64,000 nt of DNA from Campylobacterales bacterium (GTDB taxonomy: Bacteria > Campylobacterota > Campylobacteria > Campylobacterales > Sulfurimonadaceae): positions 124,001 to 188,000 of the forward strand of contig JAPLGO010000023.1 in assembly GCA_026390115.1 (NCBI GenBank), read 5' to 3'. Shown here one piece after another: positions 37,862 through 47,411 of the stretch. Made by a program: the position numbers and the translations under genes. The notes beneath the pieces are model-generated. The model saw only the letters and a list, made by a program, of their open reading frames with translations. It had not been told where the DNA came from and made no database searches. Each line of letters starts with the position of its first letter. Position 1 is the stretch's first letter.

Positions 37862-39520
37862 ATGGCGTTCGATAACGAATCATTTGAAGAAGAAGAAAAT
37901 TTTGCAGAGATGTTTGCTGCTAGTGAAAAACAGCAAGAAACTAGCCGAATTGTAGAGGGCGAGATTGTTGAAATCCAAGAGGAAGAAAACAGAGCATTAG
38001 TAGGTGTGGGCGATAAGCTAGAGGGAATTTTAAGTTTGGATGAAATCCGTAATCCAGACGGAAAGTTAAAGTTTAATGCCGGCGATAAGATAAAAGTAAT
38101 GGTTATGGGGTACTATAATGAGCGTCCTAAAATCTCTTATAAAAAAGTTTTAGAGCAACAAAAAACTATTGACTTTATTGATGCGCACAAAGATAACTTT
38201 GAAGAGTTGATTATCGACGGTATTATCACTAAGAAAAACCGTGGTGGATATGTTGTAGAGGCTGACGATGTTGCTTTCTTTATGCCTCGTTCACTTGCAG
38301 CCTTTAAAGATACTGATGATGTAGTCGGTCGTAAAATTAAGGCTCAGGTTGTAAAAATAGACCCAGCTGAAAACTCAATAATAGTTTCCCGTCGTAAACT
38401 CTTTAATGAAGAGAGAAAAAAGAAAAAAGAAGTTATTGATCAATTAATGGAAAGCGGCACTATAGTTGAAGGTACTATCAAAAAAATCACTAGCTATGGA
38501 ATGTTTGTAGACGTTGGCGGTGTTGATGGATTAGTTCACTATAACGAAATAAGCTACAAAGGCCCTGTGAATCCATCTAAGCTTTATAAAGATGGTGATG
38601 TAGTAACTGTTAAAGCTATTGGCTATGATAAAGATAAAAGACACCTCTCTCTTTCTATAAAAGCTGTTCAATCTGACCCATGGGCGGAAGTTGAAAGCGA
38701 ATTGGATGAAGGTGATACGATTACCGTAACTGTTTCAAATATTGAAGCATATGGTGTATTCGTTGACCTAGGAAATGATATTGAAGGTTTCTTACATATT
38801 TCAGAGATTACTTGGAATAAGAATGTTAAAAATCCTAATGATTATTTAACTGTTGGTCAAGAAATCGATGTTGAAGTTATAGAAATAAATTCTAAAACAC
38901 ATAAACTTCGTGTTTCACTGAAAAGACTTTTAGCGAAGCCGTTTGATGAGTTTATGAAAAGCCATAAAGAGGGCGATATTGTAAAAGGTACGGTAACTTC
39001 TCTTACTGATTTTGGTGCTTTTGTACGTATCGACGGAGTAGAGGGTCTTTTACATAATCAAGATATTTCTTGGGATAAAAATGTAAAATGCAGAGATATT
39101 TTAAAATCCGGTGATGAAGTTGAAGTGAAGATTGCTAAAATTTCTCCAGAAGATCAAAAAATATCTTTAAACCGTAAAGCTCTTTTAGAAAGTCCGATAG
39201 ATAAATTTGCAACTACACATAAATTGAACTCTGTTGTAACCGGCACTATCCGTGATATTAAAGACTTTGGTGTATTTGTATCTTTGGAAGACGGTGTTGA
39301 TGCTCTTATTCGTGATGAAGATTTATCTCCACTAGTGAAAGAAGAGTTGGAAGTAGGACAAAAAATAGAAGCGGCGATTGCTGTTATTGATACTCGTCGT
39401 GACCGTATTCGTCTCTCTGTAAAAAAATTAGATTACATTAAAAATCAAGCTTTACTTGATGAGATTAATGACAATCAATCACACTCTTTGGGTGATTTGA
39501 TAAAAGATAAATTCAAGTAA
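37862..39520 (+). CDS. rpsA: 30S ribosomal protein S1
   Basis: S1 binds mRNA on the small ribosomal subunit. The 552-residue protein has an acidic N-terminus and six S1 RNA-binding repeats; the last four show VxGxVxxIxxFGxFVxxG patterns (for example VEGTIKKITSYGMFVDVGG and VTGTIRDIKDFGVFVSL). Shine-Dalgarno is GAGGATAGG. Followed by a membrane protein and serA, the order I recall in C. jejuni. Confidence 0.97.
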   Translation: MAFDNESFEEEENFAEMFAASEKQQETSRIVEGEIVEIQEEENRALVGVGDKLEGILSLDEIRNPDGKLKFNAGDKIKVMVMGYYNERPKISYKKVLEQQKTIDFIDAHKDNFEELIIDGIITKKNRGGYVVEADDVAFFMPRSLAAFKDTDDVVGRKIKAQVVKIDPAENSIIVSRRKLFNEERKKKKEVIDQLMESGTIVEGTIKKITSYGMFVDVGGVDGLVHYNEISYKGPVNPSKLYKDGDVVTVKAIGYDKDKRHLSLSIKAVQSDPWAEVESELDEGDTITVTVSNIEAYGVFVDLGNDIEGFLHISEITWNKNVKNPNDYLTVGQEIDVEVIEINSKTHKLRVSLKRLLAKPFDEFMKSHKEGDIVKGTVTSLTDFGAFVRIDGVEGLLHNQDISWDKNVKCRDILKSGDEVEVKIAKISPEDQKISLNRKALLESPIDKFATTHKLNSVVTGTIRDIKDFGVFVSLEDGVDALIRDEDLSPLVKEELEVGQKIEAAIAVIDTRRDRIRLSVKKLDYIKNQALLDEINDNQSHSLGDLIKDKFK

Positions 39521-39529
39521 TCAATTGTA

Positions 39530-40009
39530 ATGCAAAAAATATTAAAGTGGTTTACTCCAGTCTTAGCGCTAGGAGTTGCCATTTTTATCTATTTCTTTTT
39601 ACTTTCTATAAACTCTTCAGAAGAGCTTCTTCACACTGACCCATTAGTTTTCAAGAGTGAAGTAGTTGAAAAAAAAGAAGATAAACTTTGGCTAAATCAT
39701 TTTTCTCAAACTGAAAGATTGGGATATTTTTATCCTGTTAATGAAGTTTTTGTTAAAGTTGATTTAGACGAAAAAATTATTAAAACTATCATGTATAAAT
39801 TATCCGCTCCTCTTTTAGATCCATATCAACTTTTTTGTTTAAAAGAGGAGTTGAAACAACATCAACTGAAGTATTATCTTCAAAAAGATAAAAGCGGTAT
39901 CGAGCTATTAATTTATTCAAAAGAGATTGATAAATTAAACTCTTTAGTTAAAGTATTGAAAAATTATCAAATTTCGGCAACTGTAATGCCGTACAACGAG
40001 GATGTATAA
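39530..40009 (+). CDS. Membrane-anchored hypothetical protein between rpsA and serA
   Basis: A 159-residue protein with one N-terminal hydrophobic helix (WFTPVLALGVAIFIYFFLLSI, residues about 6-26) and a soluble domain probably outside the cytoplasm. It is not recognised as a known domain. It shares one base with the serA start (TAATG), so the two are co-translated. C. jejuni has a comparable gene (Cj0892c, as I recall) in the same place. Confidence 0.75.
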   Translation: MQKILKWFTPVLALGVAIFIYFFLLSINSSEELLHTDPLVFKSEVVEKKEDKLWLNHFSQTERLGYFYPVNEVFVKVDLDEKIIKTIMYKLSAPLLDPYQLFCLKEELKQHQLKYYLQKDKSGIELLIYSKEIDKLNSLVKVLKNYQISATVMPYNEDV

Positions 40010-41595
40010 TGAAAAAACATACAATTGTAGTTTGTGACCATATCCATGAAGCTGGATTAAAGATGCTTCGTGAGGATAAAAGTATCAATTTTATCATGGC
40101 TGCGGATGAAGACAAAATAAAATTATTAACTATTATTGAGCAGGCAGATGTTGCCATTACAAGAAGCTCAACTGATGTTGATGTGGCTTTTATTGCACAT
40201 GCAAAAAATATGAAAGCTATTGTTCGTGCCGGTGTCGGTGTAGATAATGTTGATATTGAAGGCTGTTCAAAAGAGGGAATTATTGTTATGAATGTTCCTA
40301 CAGCAAACACTATTGCTGCGGTTGAACTTACTATGGCGCATATGCTCTCATGTATGAGAATGTTTCCATATTCGCACAATCATTTGAAACTTGATAGAGT
40401 TTGGAAGAGAGAGAAGTGGTATGGCTATGAGATGATGGGCAAAAAACTGGGCGTTATCGGTTTTGGTAACATCGGCTCTCGCGTAGCAAAACGAGCTAAA
40501 GCTTTTGAAATGGAAGTTATTGCATACGACCCATATATTCACCCATCAAAAGTTACAGATTGCGACATGACATACACTAAAAATTTTGATGATATTTTGG
40601 CTTGTGATATTATCACTATCCACACGCCAAAAAATCAAGAAACTACCGATATGATTACCGAAGCTGAGATAGCTAAGATGAAAGACGGTGTTGTTTTAAT
40701 CAACTGTGCAAGAGGTGGTCTTTATAATGAAAAAGCACTTTACAACGGTCTAAAATCCGGAAAAATCCGTTTTGCAGGAATTGATGTATTTGACAAAGAG
40801 CCTGCAATAAATAATCCTCTCCTTGATTTGGATAATATTACAGTATCTCCGCATCTTGGTGCAAACACTTATGAATCTCAGTACAATATCGGCACGCAAG
40901 CTGCACAAAATGCAATTGAAGCGGCAAAAGGTATCGCATATCCACATGCTATGAATCTTCCGATTGATGAGAGTAAAATACCACCATTTGTTAAGCCATT
41001 TTTAGAGATGGGACAAAAGATTGGTTTCTTAGCTTCTCAAATAAACAAGTCACAAATCATTGCCGTTAAAGTAAGTGGGCAGGGTGAAATATCTAATTAT
41101 GTTGATTCACTTTCTACATTTGTTGCAGTCGGTGCTATGAGTGAGAGCAGCGGAGATACAATTAACTATGTTAATGCTGAGTTTATTGCAAAAGAGAAAG
41201 GAATTAAAATAGAATCAGAAGCACTGAGTGATTCATCTGTGTTTAAAAACTTAATTACCGTAAAACTTACAACTTCTGAAGGTACGACAACTATCTCTGC
41301 AACAATCTTTGATGACCATGTACACCGCATAGTTGCGATAGATGGTTTTGATATAGAAGTTGCACTCAAAGGAAACATGATACTATTCAAAAACAGTGAT
41401 GTTCCAGGCGTTATTGGAAGCATCGGTTCTACTCTTGCAAAACACAATGTAAACATAGCAGATTTCTCTCTTGCTAGAAATAACCAAGCGCAGGCGTTGG
41501 CAGTTATCCTTGTTGATAACGCTGTTGATGATGTGACTCTTGATGAATTAGCAAGTCTTGAAGCTTGTATTAGCGTTAATTACGCAAGACTTTAA
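40009..41595 (+). CDS. serA: D-3-phosphoglycerate dehydrogenase
   Basis: SerA oxidises 3-phosphoglycerate in the first step of serine synthesis. The 528-residue protein is the long form: a substrate-binding/NAD domain (VRAGVGVDNVDIEG; GVIGFGNIGSRVAK; INCARGGLYNEKAL; PHLGANTYESQ with the catalytic histidine), an intervening domain about residues 325-450, and a C-terminal ACT domain (MILFKNSDVPGVIGSIG). The ACT domain allows serine feedback control. Confidence 0.97.
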   Translation: MKKHTIVVCDHIHEAGLKMLREDKSINFIMAADEDKIKLLTIIEQADVAITRSSTDVDVAFIAHAKNMKAIVRAGVGVDNVDIEGCSKEGIIVMNVPTANTIAAVELTMAHMLSCMRMFPYSHNHLKLDRVWKREKWYGYEMMGKKLGVIGFGNIGSRVAKRAKAFEMEVIAYDPYIHPSKVTDCDMTYTKNFDDILACDIITIHTPKNQETTDMITEAEIAKMKDGVVLINCARGGLYNEKALYNGLKSGKIRFAGIDVFDKEPAINNPLLDLDNITVSPHLGANTYESQYNIGTQAAQNAIEAAKGIAYPHAMNLPIDESKIPPFVKPFLEMGQKIGFLASQINKSQIIAVKVSGQGEISNYVDSLSTFVAVGAMSESSGDTINYVNAEFIAKEKGIKIESEALSDSSVFKNLITVKLTTSEGTTTISATIFDDHVHRIVAIDGFDIEVALKGNMILFKNSDVPGVIGSIGSTLAKHNVNIADFSLARNNQAQALAVILVDNAVDDVTLDELASLEACISVNYARL

Positions 41596-41760
41596 CTTTG
41601 TATTCAAGCTTCTAAGTAAGTTCTTGTCAACTACGCTCTTTTTATAATTTTCTTCTTCTTTTATTGAACCTCTTTTTATTAGAGGTTTAATATCCTCTTC
41701 CGTTTTTTTTATAATTAATTGCAAATAACAGATAGCTGTATCAAAGAGGTTCTTCCTCAT
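41548..41760 (-). CDS. Doubtful 70-aa reading frame after serA
   Basis: The frame encodes a lysine-rich helix-forming sequence (IIKKTEEDIKPLIKRGSIKEEENYK), faintly like small phasin-type coiled-coil proteins. Its ATG is inside a hairpin stem and its last 16 codons lie over the serA 3' end, with no good Shine-Dalgarno. I consider it unlikely but not excluded. Confidence 0.2.
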   Translation of the reverse strand: MRKNLFDTAICYLQLIIKKTEEDIKPLIKRGSIKEEENYKKSVVDKNLLRSLNTKLKSCVINANTSFKTC

Positions 41761-41783
41761 TTTGCTTATAGCAAATGAGGAAG
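41752..41783. terminator. Hairpin between serA and the RND operon
   Basis: CTTCCTCATTTTGC pairs with GCAAATGAGGAAG apart from one bulged T, with a five-base loop. It lies 8 bases after the last gene of the minus-strand efflux operon and could terminate it. There is no strong T-tract. Confidence 0.55.
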
Positions 41784-41790
41784 TTGGATG

Positions 41791-43503
41791 TTACGGTTCG
41801 TAAACAGATACCGCTTTTTTCTCATGAAAGTTAAAATGTCTCTCTAAATCTGCATTGTATAAAAGTACGGGAACAATAATGAGTGATGCTATAACAGCTG
41901 CGACAGTTCCAAATATAAGTGAAACACCAAGCCCGCCAAAAACAGCATCTCCGGCTAAAAGAGTAGAAGCCAAAATAATAGCCGCTGCAGTTAAAAAGAT
42001 AGGTTTTGCTCTAGTTGCAGTTGCGTAAGCAATTGCTTCAGCTTTTTGCATTCCTTTGTCTCCCATAAGTGATTTTGTAAAGTCTATCAGCAGCAGCGAG
42101 TTACGAGAACTGATACCGATGAGAGCTATAAAACCTATGAGCGAAGTTGCGGTTAAAAAGAAGGTGTCTGTTGTAAAGATATCCATAATCCAGTGACCTA
42201 CAATGACTCCGATGATAGACAAAAATGAACCCAAAAGAATAATTCCGCTTAGCGTGTAGCTTTTATAATAAATTACCATAAGTAAGAATATAAGTACAAG
42301 TGCGGCTATAAAAGCGGCTCCAAGTTCAACAAAAGTAACAAGGGTTACCTCCATTTCTCCATCCCACATAAGTTTATAGATAGCACCGCTATTTTTATCG
42401 GTAAACTCTAGGTTAAAAAGCCCTGTTTTTTTTATGTTATACTCATCGTTAAATGTATCAAGTATTACATTTCTTGCACTCATGAGTGGATAAACTTGAG
42501 AAACCATGTCAGTCTCAGCCATAACATTTACCATCTTATGTAAGTTTTTACTCATAATCATAGGATTTGATTTTTTAGGAATAACCGTTACAAGCTCATT
42601 GATGGGCGTCATCATGCCCATTTGATTCATAAGCTTGAGTGCAGCCAGTTTTGATTTAACAGCCTCTATATCCTTGTTCGTAAATTTCTTAGACTCTTGA
42701 GAGAGTGAAAGATAGATAGGTATCTGATCGTTGTGAATATCTGAATTTTTAACTGCTATTTCCATTCCCTCAAAAGCGAGGTAAAGTATGTCATTGAGCT
42801 GTTTAATTGATACTCCGGAATTTGAAACTTTTGTTGTGTTTATGTTAATTTCATATGTGTCATAAATGTCATCTTGCATAATATCAACATCCACAAGACC
42901 TTTTGTATTTTTAAATACATCCGATACTCTTGTGGCTAGTTTTCTTATGTTCTCTGAATCATTTCCATATATCTCAGCCACAATAGCCGCTAAAACAGGA
43001 GGTCCAGCAGGAGGTTCTACAAAAGAGATGATTGTATTGGGATAAAGTGTTCCACATGTCGAAGTTATAGCCGGTCTCATTCTTTGAACCATAAAATAAG
43101 AAGGCTCAACTCTATGGTGTTTGCTTGTAAGATTTAAAACTATCTCTGCAACATTTTCAGAATTTTTGTATTGTGACCCTTTGATAAGTCCTGCAAAGTC
43201 GAGAGGAGCGCCCATTCCAAGAAAGACTTCAATATCATTGAGCTCCTCTTCCTTTTGCACAAAACCGACAACGCAATCACTCACTTCTTTAGTCTGCTCA
43301 ATCGAACTTCCATTTGCCATGTCAATATATATAGTAAATGTGTCATTGTTTTTTCCGGGAAGCATCTTTGCAAGAACCATCTGTGTAGGTGCTATCATAA
43401 GTACGGATAAAATAAAAGCTATCAGAGTTCCGACAAGGATAAGTTTTCTTTGAAAAGAGCTTTGAATACCATTTAAAATCAGATTTTCAAATTTTTTAAA
43501 CAT
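41791..43503 (-). CDS. RND efflux permease, C-terminal half
   Basis: This 570-residue protein corresponds to the second half of an AcrB-type RND permease. It starts just before TM7 (RKLILVGTLIAFILSVLMI), then has a periplasmic porter domain (about 45-380) and TM8-12 (for example GISSRNSLLLIDFTKSL in TM10 and FGTVAAVIASLIIVPVLLYN at the end). Its ATG has a perfect AAGGAGGT Shine-Dalgarno and overlaps the stop of the N-terminal half (TAATG), so it is a genuine separate protein rather than a frameshift. It must pair with the 43503-45095 product. Confidence 0.9.
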   Translation of the reverse strand: MFKKFENLILNGIQSSFQRKLILVGTLIAFILSVLMIAPTQMVLAKMLPGKNNDTFTIYIDMANGSSIEQTKEVSDCVVGFVQKEEELNDIEVFLGMGAPLDFAGLIKGSQYKNSENVAEIVLNLTSKHHRVEPSYFMVQRMRPAITSTCGTLYPNTIISFVEPPAGPPVLAAIVAEIYGNDSENIRKLATRVSDVFKNTKGLVDVDIMQDDIYDTYEININTTKVSNSGVSIKQLNDILYLAFEGMEIAVKNSDIHNDQIPIYLSLSQESKKFTNKDIEAVKSKLAALKLMNQMGMMTPINELVTVIPKKSNPMIMSKNLHKMVNVMAETDMVSQVYPLMSARNVILDTFNDEYNIKKTGLFNLEFTDKNSGAIYKLMWDGEMEVTLVTFVELGAAFIAALVLIFLLMVIYYKSYTLSGIILLGSFLSIIGVIVGHWIMDIFTTDTFFLTATSLIGFIALIGISSRNSLLLIDFTKSLMGDKGMQKAEAIAYATATRAKPIFLTAAAIILASTLLAGDAVFGGLGVSLIFGTVAAVIASLIIVPVLLYNADLERHFNFHEKKAVSVYEP

Positions 43504-45095
43504 TAGTGACCTCCTTTTTTACTGAAATCCGGTTTTTTAAGCATTCTGACCGCCAAGTAAGGTGTAAATATATAAGCAACAAAAAGTGAGGCAATGAGAG
43601 CAACAGGTACATTAGCAGGAATCGGTTTCATAAACTGACCCATCATTTGTCCGACAAACGCCATAGGAACCATAGTCATAATAATTGCAAGCGTTGCAAT
43701 ATTTGTAGGTGGTCCAATTTCATCGGTTGCCTTAATCATCAAATCATCCGCACTTTCATGTTGCGATTCTATTGAATGGTAATGTCTGTGGATATTTTCT
43801 ATTACGATAATTGCCGCATCCACTAAAAGCCCAAGGGAGAGCAAAAATGCAAAGAGCGTAATTCGGTTAATCGTTTGACCGGTTAAGTAGGCTATGAAAA
43901 GCGTTATTGCTAAAATTGCAGGAACAGTAAAAGTAACAATGAGGGATTCTCTCCATCCAAGTACAACTGCCAGTAAAATAGCAATGATAATTATGGATAG
44001 GAGCAGGTGATAAACAAGTTCATTTACTGCTTCATTTGCCTTGTGACCATCATTTCTGGTAATAACATAGTTGATACCATTTTGTGCCAAAAGCTCTTTG
44101 TAAGATTCTAACTCCTGTTTAACGGCATTTGCAATTACAACCGCATTTGTGCCCTGAAGCTTAGAAACAGTGAGTGTAACCTGTTCTTGAAGAGGTAAAA
44201 ATTTACCATCTTCGCCTTTCGTGCTGATAGAAGCTGATTTAAAGTTTTGAATGTCATAGGAATTTGTGACTTCTGCTACTTGATTTAGATAAATAGGTGA
44301 ACCCATATACTCGACAACAATGATATTGCCAATATCTTGTGAACTTTCAATCGCGTTTTTTACTCCAACCATAATAATTTGATTGTCTTTAGTTCTATTT
44401 TTTACAGCAGGAACACTATAAGAAAGAGACTCAACTGCTTTAACAATCTGCCCCATAGAGAGGTTGTAGCCTGAGAGCTTGTATAAATCAACTTCTATAT
44501 TAAATTGAGGTTTATGTCCGGCTTTTACCTCTGTAACGGCAACATTTTTAAGTCCATTAATCTGATGTTGAATTTTTTTTACTCTATCGTAGAGTTCTGT
44601 ATGCGTCATTTTCTCGTTTTTTGAAAAAAATGCAACAGAGACAACGGGAATATCAATATCAATGTCAAGAGGTTTAATGATAGGATTCATTGCACCTTTT
44701 GGAAACATTCCAGAGTTTTGCATAATCTTGTCATAGACTTTAAGATTGGAATCCTCTTTTTTCTCGCCTATATAAAATGCGGTAGTCACGATGCCGACAT
44801 TATCCATAGCTCTGCCGTAGATATGCTCTACACCCTTTACCTCTTTGAGTTTTCTCTCCAGAGGGTTTACTATCACTTTTTCTATCTCGGCAGCACTAGC
44901 TCCAGGGAGTGCAACGATAACAGTAGAGCCGCTGACAACCATCTGAGGATTCTCCTCTCTTGGCATAATCATCAGAGACAAATACCCGATAGAGAGTAAA
45001 AAAATGCCTAAAACTAAAGTTAAAGGATTTCTCAAAAAGTCTTTAGCCAATTTACCCGCAGCATCTGTTGGCTGATAAGGTTTAATATCTTTCAT
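43503..45095 (-). CDS. RND efflux permease, N-terminal half
   Basis: A 530-residue protein with TM1 (RNPLTLVLGIFLLSIGYLSL), the first porter domain, and TM2-6, ending right after TM6 (FTPYLAVRMLKKPDF). The TM4 proton-relay motif reads GLLVDAAIIVIENI: the first aspartate is kept, the second position is alanine as in CusA-type metal pumps, not the DD of AcrB. The frame extends to TTG at 45113, but AAGG eight bases before the ATG at 45095 favours that start. Downstream of the adaptor in a four-gene operon. Confidence 0.9.
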   Translation of the reverse strand: MKDIKPYQPTDAAGKLAKDFLRNPLTLVLGIFLLSIGYLSLMIMPREENPQMVVSGSTVIVALPGASAAEIEKVIVNPLERKLKEVKGVEHIYGRAMDNVGIVTTAFYIGEKKEDSNLKVYDKIMQNSGMFPKGAMNPIIKPLDIDIDIPVVSVAFFSKNEKMTHTELYDRVKKIQHQINGLKNVAVTEVKAGHKPQFNIEVDLYKLSGYNLSMGQIVKAVESLSYSVPAVKNRTKDNQIIMVGVKNAIESSQDIGNIIVVEYMGSPIYLNQVAEVTNSYDIQNFKSASISTKGEDGKFLPLQEQVTLTVSKLQGTNAVVIANAVKQELESYKELLAQNGINYVITRNDGHKANEAVNELVYHLLLSIIIIAILLAVVLGWRESLIVTFTVPAILAITLFIAYLTGQTINRITLFAFLLSLGLLVDAAIIVIENIHRHYHSIESQHESADDLMIKATDEIGPPTNIATLAIIMTMVPMAFVGQMMGQFMKPIPANVPVALIASLFVAYIFTPYLAVRMLKKPDFSKKGGH

Positions 45096-45105
45096 ATTTT
45101 CAGCC

Positions 45106-45861
45106 TTAGTCAATGCTTATTGTAGAGTACATGCCAGGATAAACAGATTTGTTTAAACTACTAAATGAAACTTTTATTTTAAAAGTGTGTGTCATCGGAT
45201 TTGAGCTTGGTATGATAGCCGTAACGGTTCCAATCTCTTTTATTCCTAGAGATGGAATTTCAACTGTCACTTTTTTACCATGTTGTATAAGGTTTAAGTT
45301 GCTCTCTGCAATCTCGGCAGATATTTTGAGATTGCTCAAATCTGAAAGCACAATAGCCGGCATTCCCGGCATTGCCATTTCACCGACTTTGATATTTTTA
45401 GCCACAACAACACCTTCATTTGGAGCAGTTATGTTCAAATAGCGATATTGGTTGTTGACCTCTTGAAGTCTTGCTTTGGCAATTGAAATCATATCTTGAA
45501 GATTCTTCGCAGCCAATTCCAAATTTTCTACTTCATATTTTGAAACCATATCTTTTTCTAAAAGTCTTTTGTGTCTGTCAAGGTTGATTTTTACATTTGT
45601 GAATTGATTTTCATACATTTGAAGACTGAGCTCTGCCTGAGCTTTTGCCGAGTCTATCTCTCTTGAATCAATAGAGTAGAGGATTTGGTTCTTACTTACT
45701 TTTTCTCCCTCCGATACATTGACACTCGTTACAAAGCCCATAAAACGGCTTGTTATCATTTTTTGATTATCAGAGATAACGCTTCCTGAAAGAGTAAGCG
45801 TCTCCGCTAAAAGTGAAGCACTAAGGGCAGCTATTGTTAGTAGATTTTTAATTATTGTCAT
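45106..45861 (-). CDS. Periplasmic adaptor (membrane fusion) protein
   Basis: A 251-residue adaptor linking the RND pump to the outer-membrane channel. After a signal peptide (LLTIAALSASLLA), it has a lipoyl-like half (SRFMGFVTSVNVSEGEKVSKNQILYSID), a short coiled-coil hairpin (about 65-130), the second lipoyl half (ITAPNEGVVVAKNIKVGEMA), and a beta-barrel domain. It is short for the family (usually 350-400) and lacks most of the membrane-proximal domain. I prefer the ATG at 45861 (GGAG Shine-Dalgarno) over 45873. It overlaps tolC-like gene by 14 nt. Confidence 0.85.
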   Translation of the reverse strand: MTIIKNLLTIAALSASLLAETLTLSGSVISDNQKMITSRFMGFVTSVNVSEGEKVSKNQILYSIDSREIDSAKAQAELSLQMYENQFTNVKINLDRHKRLLEKDMVSKYEVENLELAAKNLQDMISIAKARLQEVNNQYRYLNITAPNEGVVVAKNIKVGEMAMPGMPAIVLSDLSNLKISAEIAESNLNLIQHGKKVTVEIPSLGIKEIGTVTAIIPSSNPMTHTFKIKVSFSSLNKSVYPGMYSTISID

Positions 45862-47242
45862 GTTTTTCTCCATTTGCTAATTGTTCAAGTGCGAAGATTC
45901 TCTCATTTCGCTTATTGTGTGCCTGTTGCAGTTGTAAAATTTTTTGAATCTGCTCGGATTGTTTGATAATTACATCGCTCATAGAGGAGAGTTTTTCTCT
46001 GTATCTTCCCTCATAGTTAATGTAAATTTCATTTGCAAGTTCAAGCTCTTTTTCTAAAGATTTTATTTCAGAGTCAGAAGTTTGTATTTCGGTTCTAATT
46101 TTAGCAACTTGAAGAGCAATTCCCTCTTTTGCAAGTTGAAGCTGTGTCTCAGTTTTGAGATGTTCTATTTTTGATTTTTCAAATTTTGCATTGTCTATGC
46201 CGCCGTTAAAAAGATTCCAAGAGAGTCTTGCTCCTACAGAATAGGATTTATGGTCATCTGCATTGCCCAAGAATGTATTATCGGAAGTAGATGTTTCGGC
46301 AAATGCTCCCACCATTGGATAGTAGGATGATTTTGAAACATCCACCATGTTTTTTCTTATTTCCAAACCAGTGGAAGCTTTTTTAATATCAAGATTGCTA
46401 TGGAGTATGTCATCGCTTGTTAAAGATGATTCAGAAACTCCATGTGTGGGTGTTTTAATCTCACTCACTTTTTCATTGAGTAAAAAGCTAATATAGTGAT
46501 AGAGAAGTTCTTCGTTTGATTTTATTTCGTTTACAAGTCTTTGAACATTCCCCTTTTTAGCCTGAACTTCTAATAAGTCAACTTTTTTTGCATAACCGAC
46601 TTCTATCATATTTGTTGTCATGTTCTCAAGCATATTTATATTTTCTAAAATAGTATTGAGATTCTTCTCGGAGTTCTTTAGAAGAGCCATGTCGTAAAAG
46701 CTTTTTCTGACTTGATAGATTTTTTCACTTACAACTTGCTCTTTTTCGAGAGTTTTCATCTTTGTCATGGATTGCATAATATCAGAATAGCTAGTGAGAG
46801 CAAAACCTGTAAAAAGCGGAACTTCATACTTCAGTTTGCTTTGAAAGAAGTTTCTTGACTCTGGATAATTGAGATTGTTGGGTGGAGTTTTATATGCACT
46901 GGCAGGCGGTACACCTCCGTTCATTCCGGTTGCATTCATAAACTCTGCTGCTCCAAAATCACCGAAAGTAGCCTCTCTTGCAGAGAGCTTAAATCCAAAA
47001 ACATTTCCTGCATCATTAGAATTTACAAAGTCTTGAATAAAATCCAATTTGCCCCAATTACTGCCCGAAGCAATTTCGGCATCGCTCTTCGCAACGTCCA
47101 CATCAAACGAAGCAGCTTTGATTTCTAGGTTTTTAGATTTTAAAATATTTATAGCATCGTCAAGTGTCAAAGAGCTAGAAGTTGTTAGCTCTGAAGCAGT
47201 TAACAATAGAGAAGCACACACAATGCTGACTATTTTTTTCAT
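45848..47242 (-). CDS. TolC-like outer-membrane efflux protein
   Basis: A 464-residue outer membrane factor with a signal peptide (IVSIVCASLLLTAS) and two repeats of the OEP helix-strand pattern (SLTLDDAINILKSKNLEIKAA; YSVGARLSWNLFNGGIDNAKFE). It forms the trimeric exit duct of the pump. It is the first gene of the operon, with a GAGGGAAAA Shine-Dalgarno, and overlaps the adaptor gene. A cargo cannot be inferred. Confidence 0.88.
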   Translation of the reverse strand: MKKIVSIVCASLLLTASELTTSSSLTLDDAINILKSKNLEIKAASFDVDVAKSDAEIASGSNWGKLDFIQDFVNSNDAGNVFGFKLSAREATFGDFGAAEFMNATGMNGGVPPASAYKTPPNNLNYPESRNFFQSKLKYEVPLFTGFALTSYSDIMQSMTKMKTLEKEQVVSEKIYQVRKSFYDMALLKNSEKNLNTILENINMLENMTTNMIEVGYAKKVDLLEVQAKKGNVQRLVNEIKSNEELLYHYISFLLNEKVSEIKTPTHGVSESSLTSDDILHSNLDIKKASTGLEIRKNMVDVSKSSYYPMVGAFAETSTSDNTFLGNADDHKSYSVGARLSWNLFNGGIDNAKFEKSKIEHLKTETQLQLAKEGIALQVAKIRTEIQTSDSEIKSLEKELELANEIYINYEGRYREKLSSMSDVIIKQSEQIQKILQLQQAHNKRNERIFALEQLANGEKHDNN

Positions 47243-47347
47243 CTGTTTTCCCTCATATAGAGTTTTTAATTTAAGTTTTAATTATAACATATATTTTATT
47301 TTTGTATATGACATAAAAATAAAGAAGTAAAATAATTTAAAGTTTTT

Positions 47348-47369
47348 GTAACTAAAGCGTAATTGAGAT
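47348..47369 (+). promoter_or_regulatory. 11-bp direct repeats upstream of pstS (Pho-box candidate)
   Basis: GTAACTAAAGC and GTAATTGAGAT are consecutive 11-base units sharing GTAAYT; a weaker third unit (GTTTTAAACTT) follows. A -10-like TGTATAAA (47385-47392) lies downstream, so the repeats occupy the -35 region, as PhoB sites do in E. coli. The 11-base spacing is what PhoB-type dimers contact. Confidence 0.5.
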
Positions 47370-47411
47370 GTTTTAAACTTCCGGTGTATAAAAAATAAAA
47401 GGAAGTCCATC

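Noticed and set aside
39948-40379. 143-aa minus-strand frame over serA
   Set aside because: Shadow of the conserved serA coding sequence.
43503-43510. Frameshift as explanation of the RND split
   Set aside because: The second half has its own perfect Shine-Dalgarno and TAATG coupling, and the split falls exactly between TM6 and TM7.
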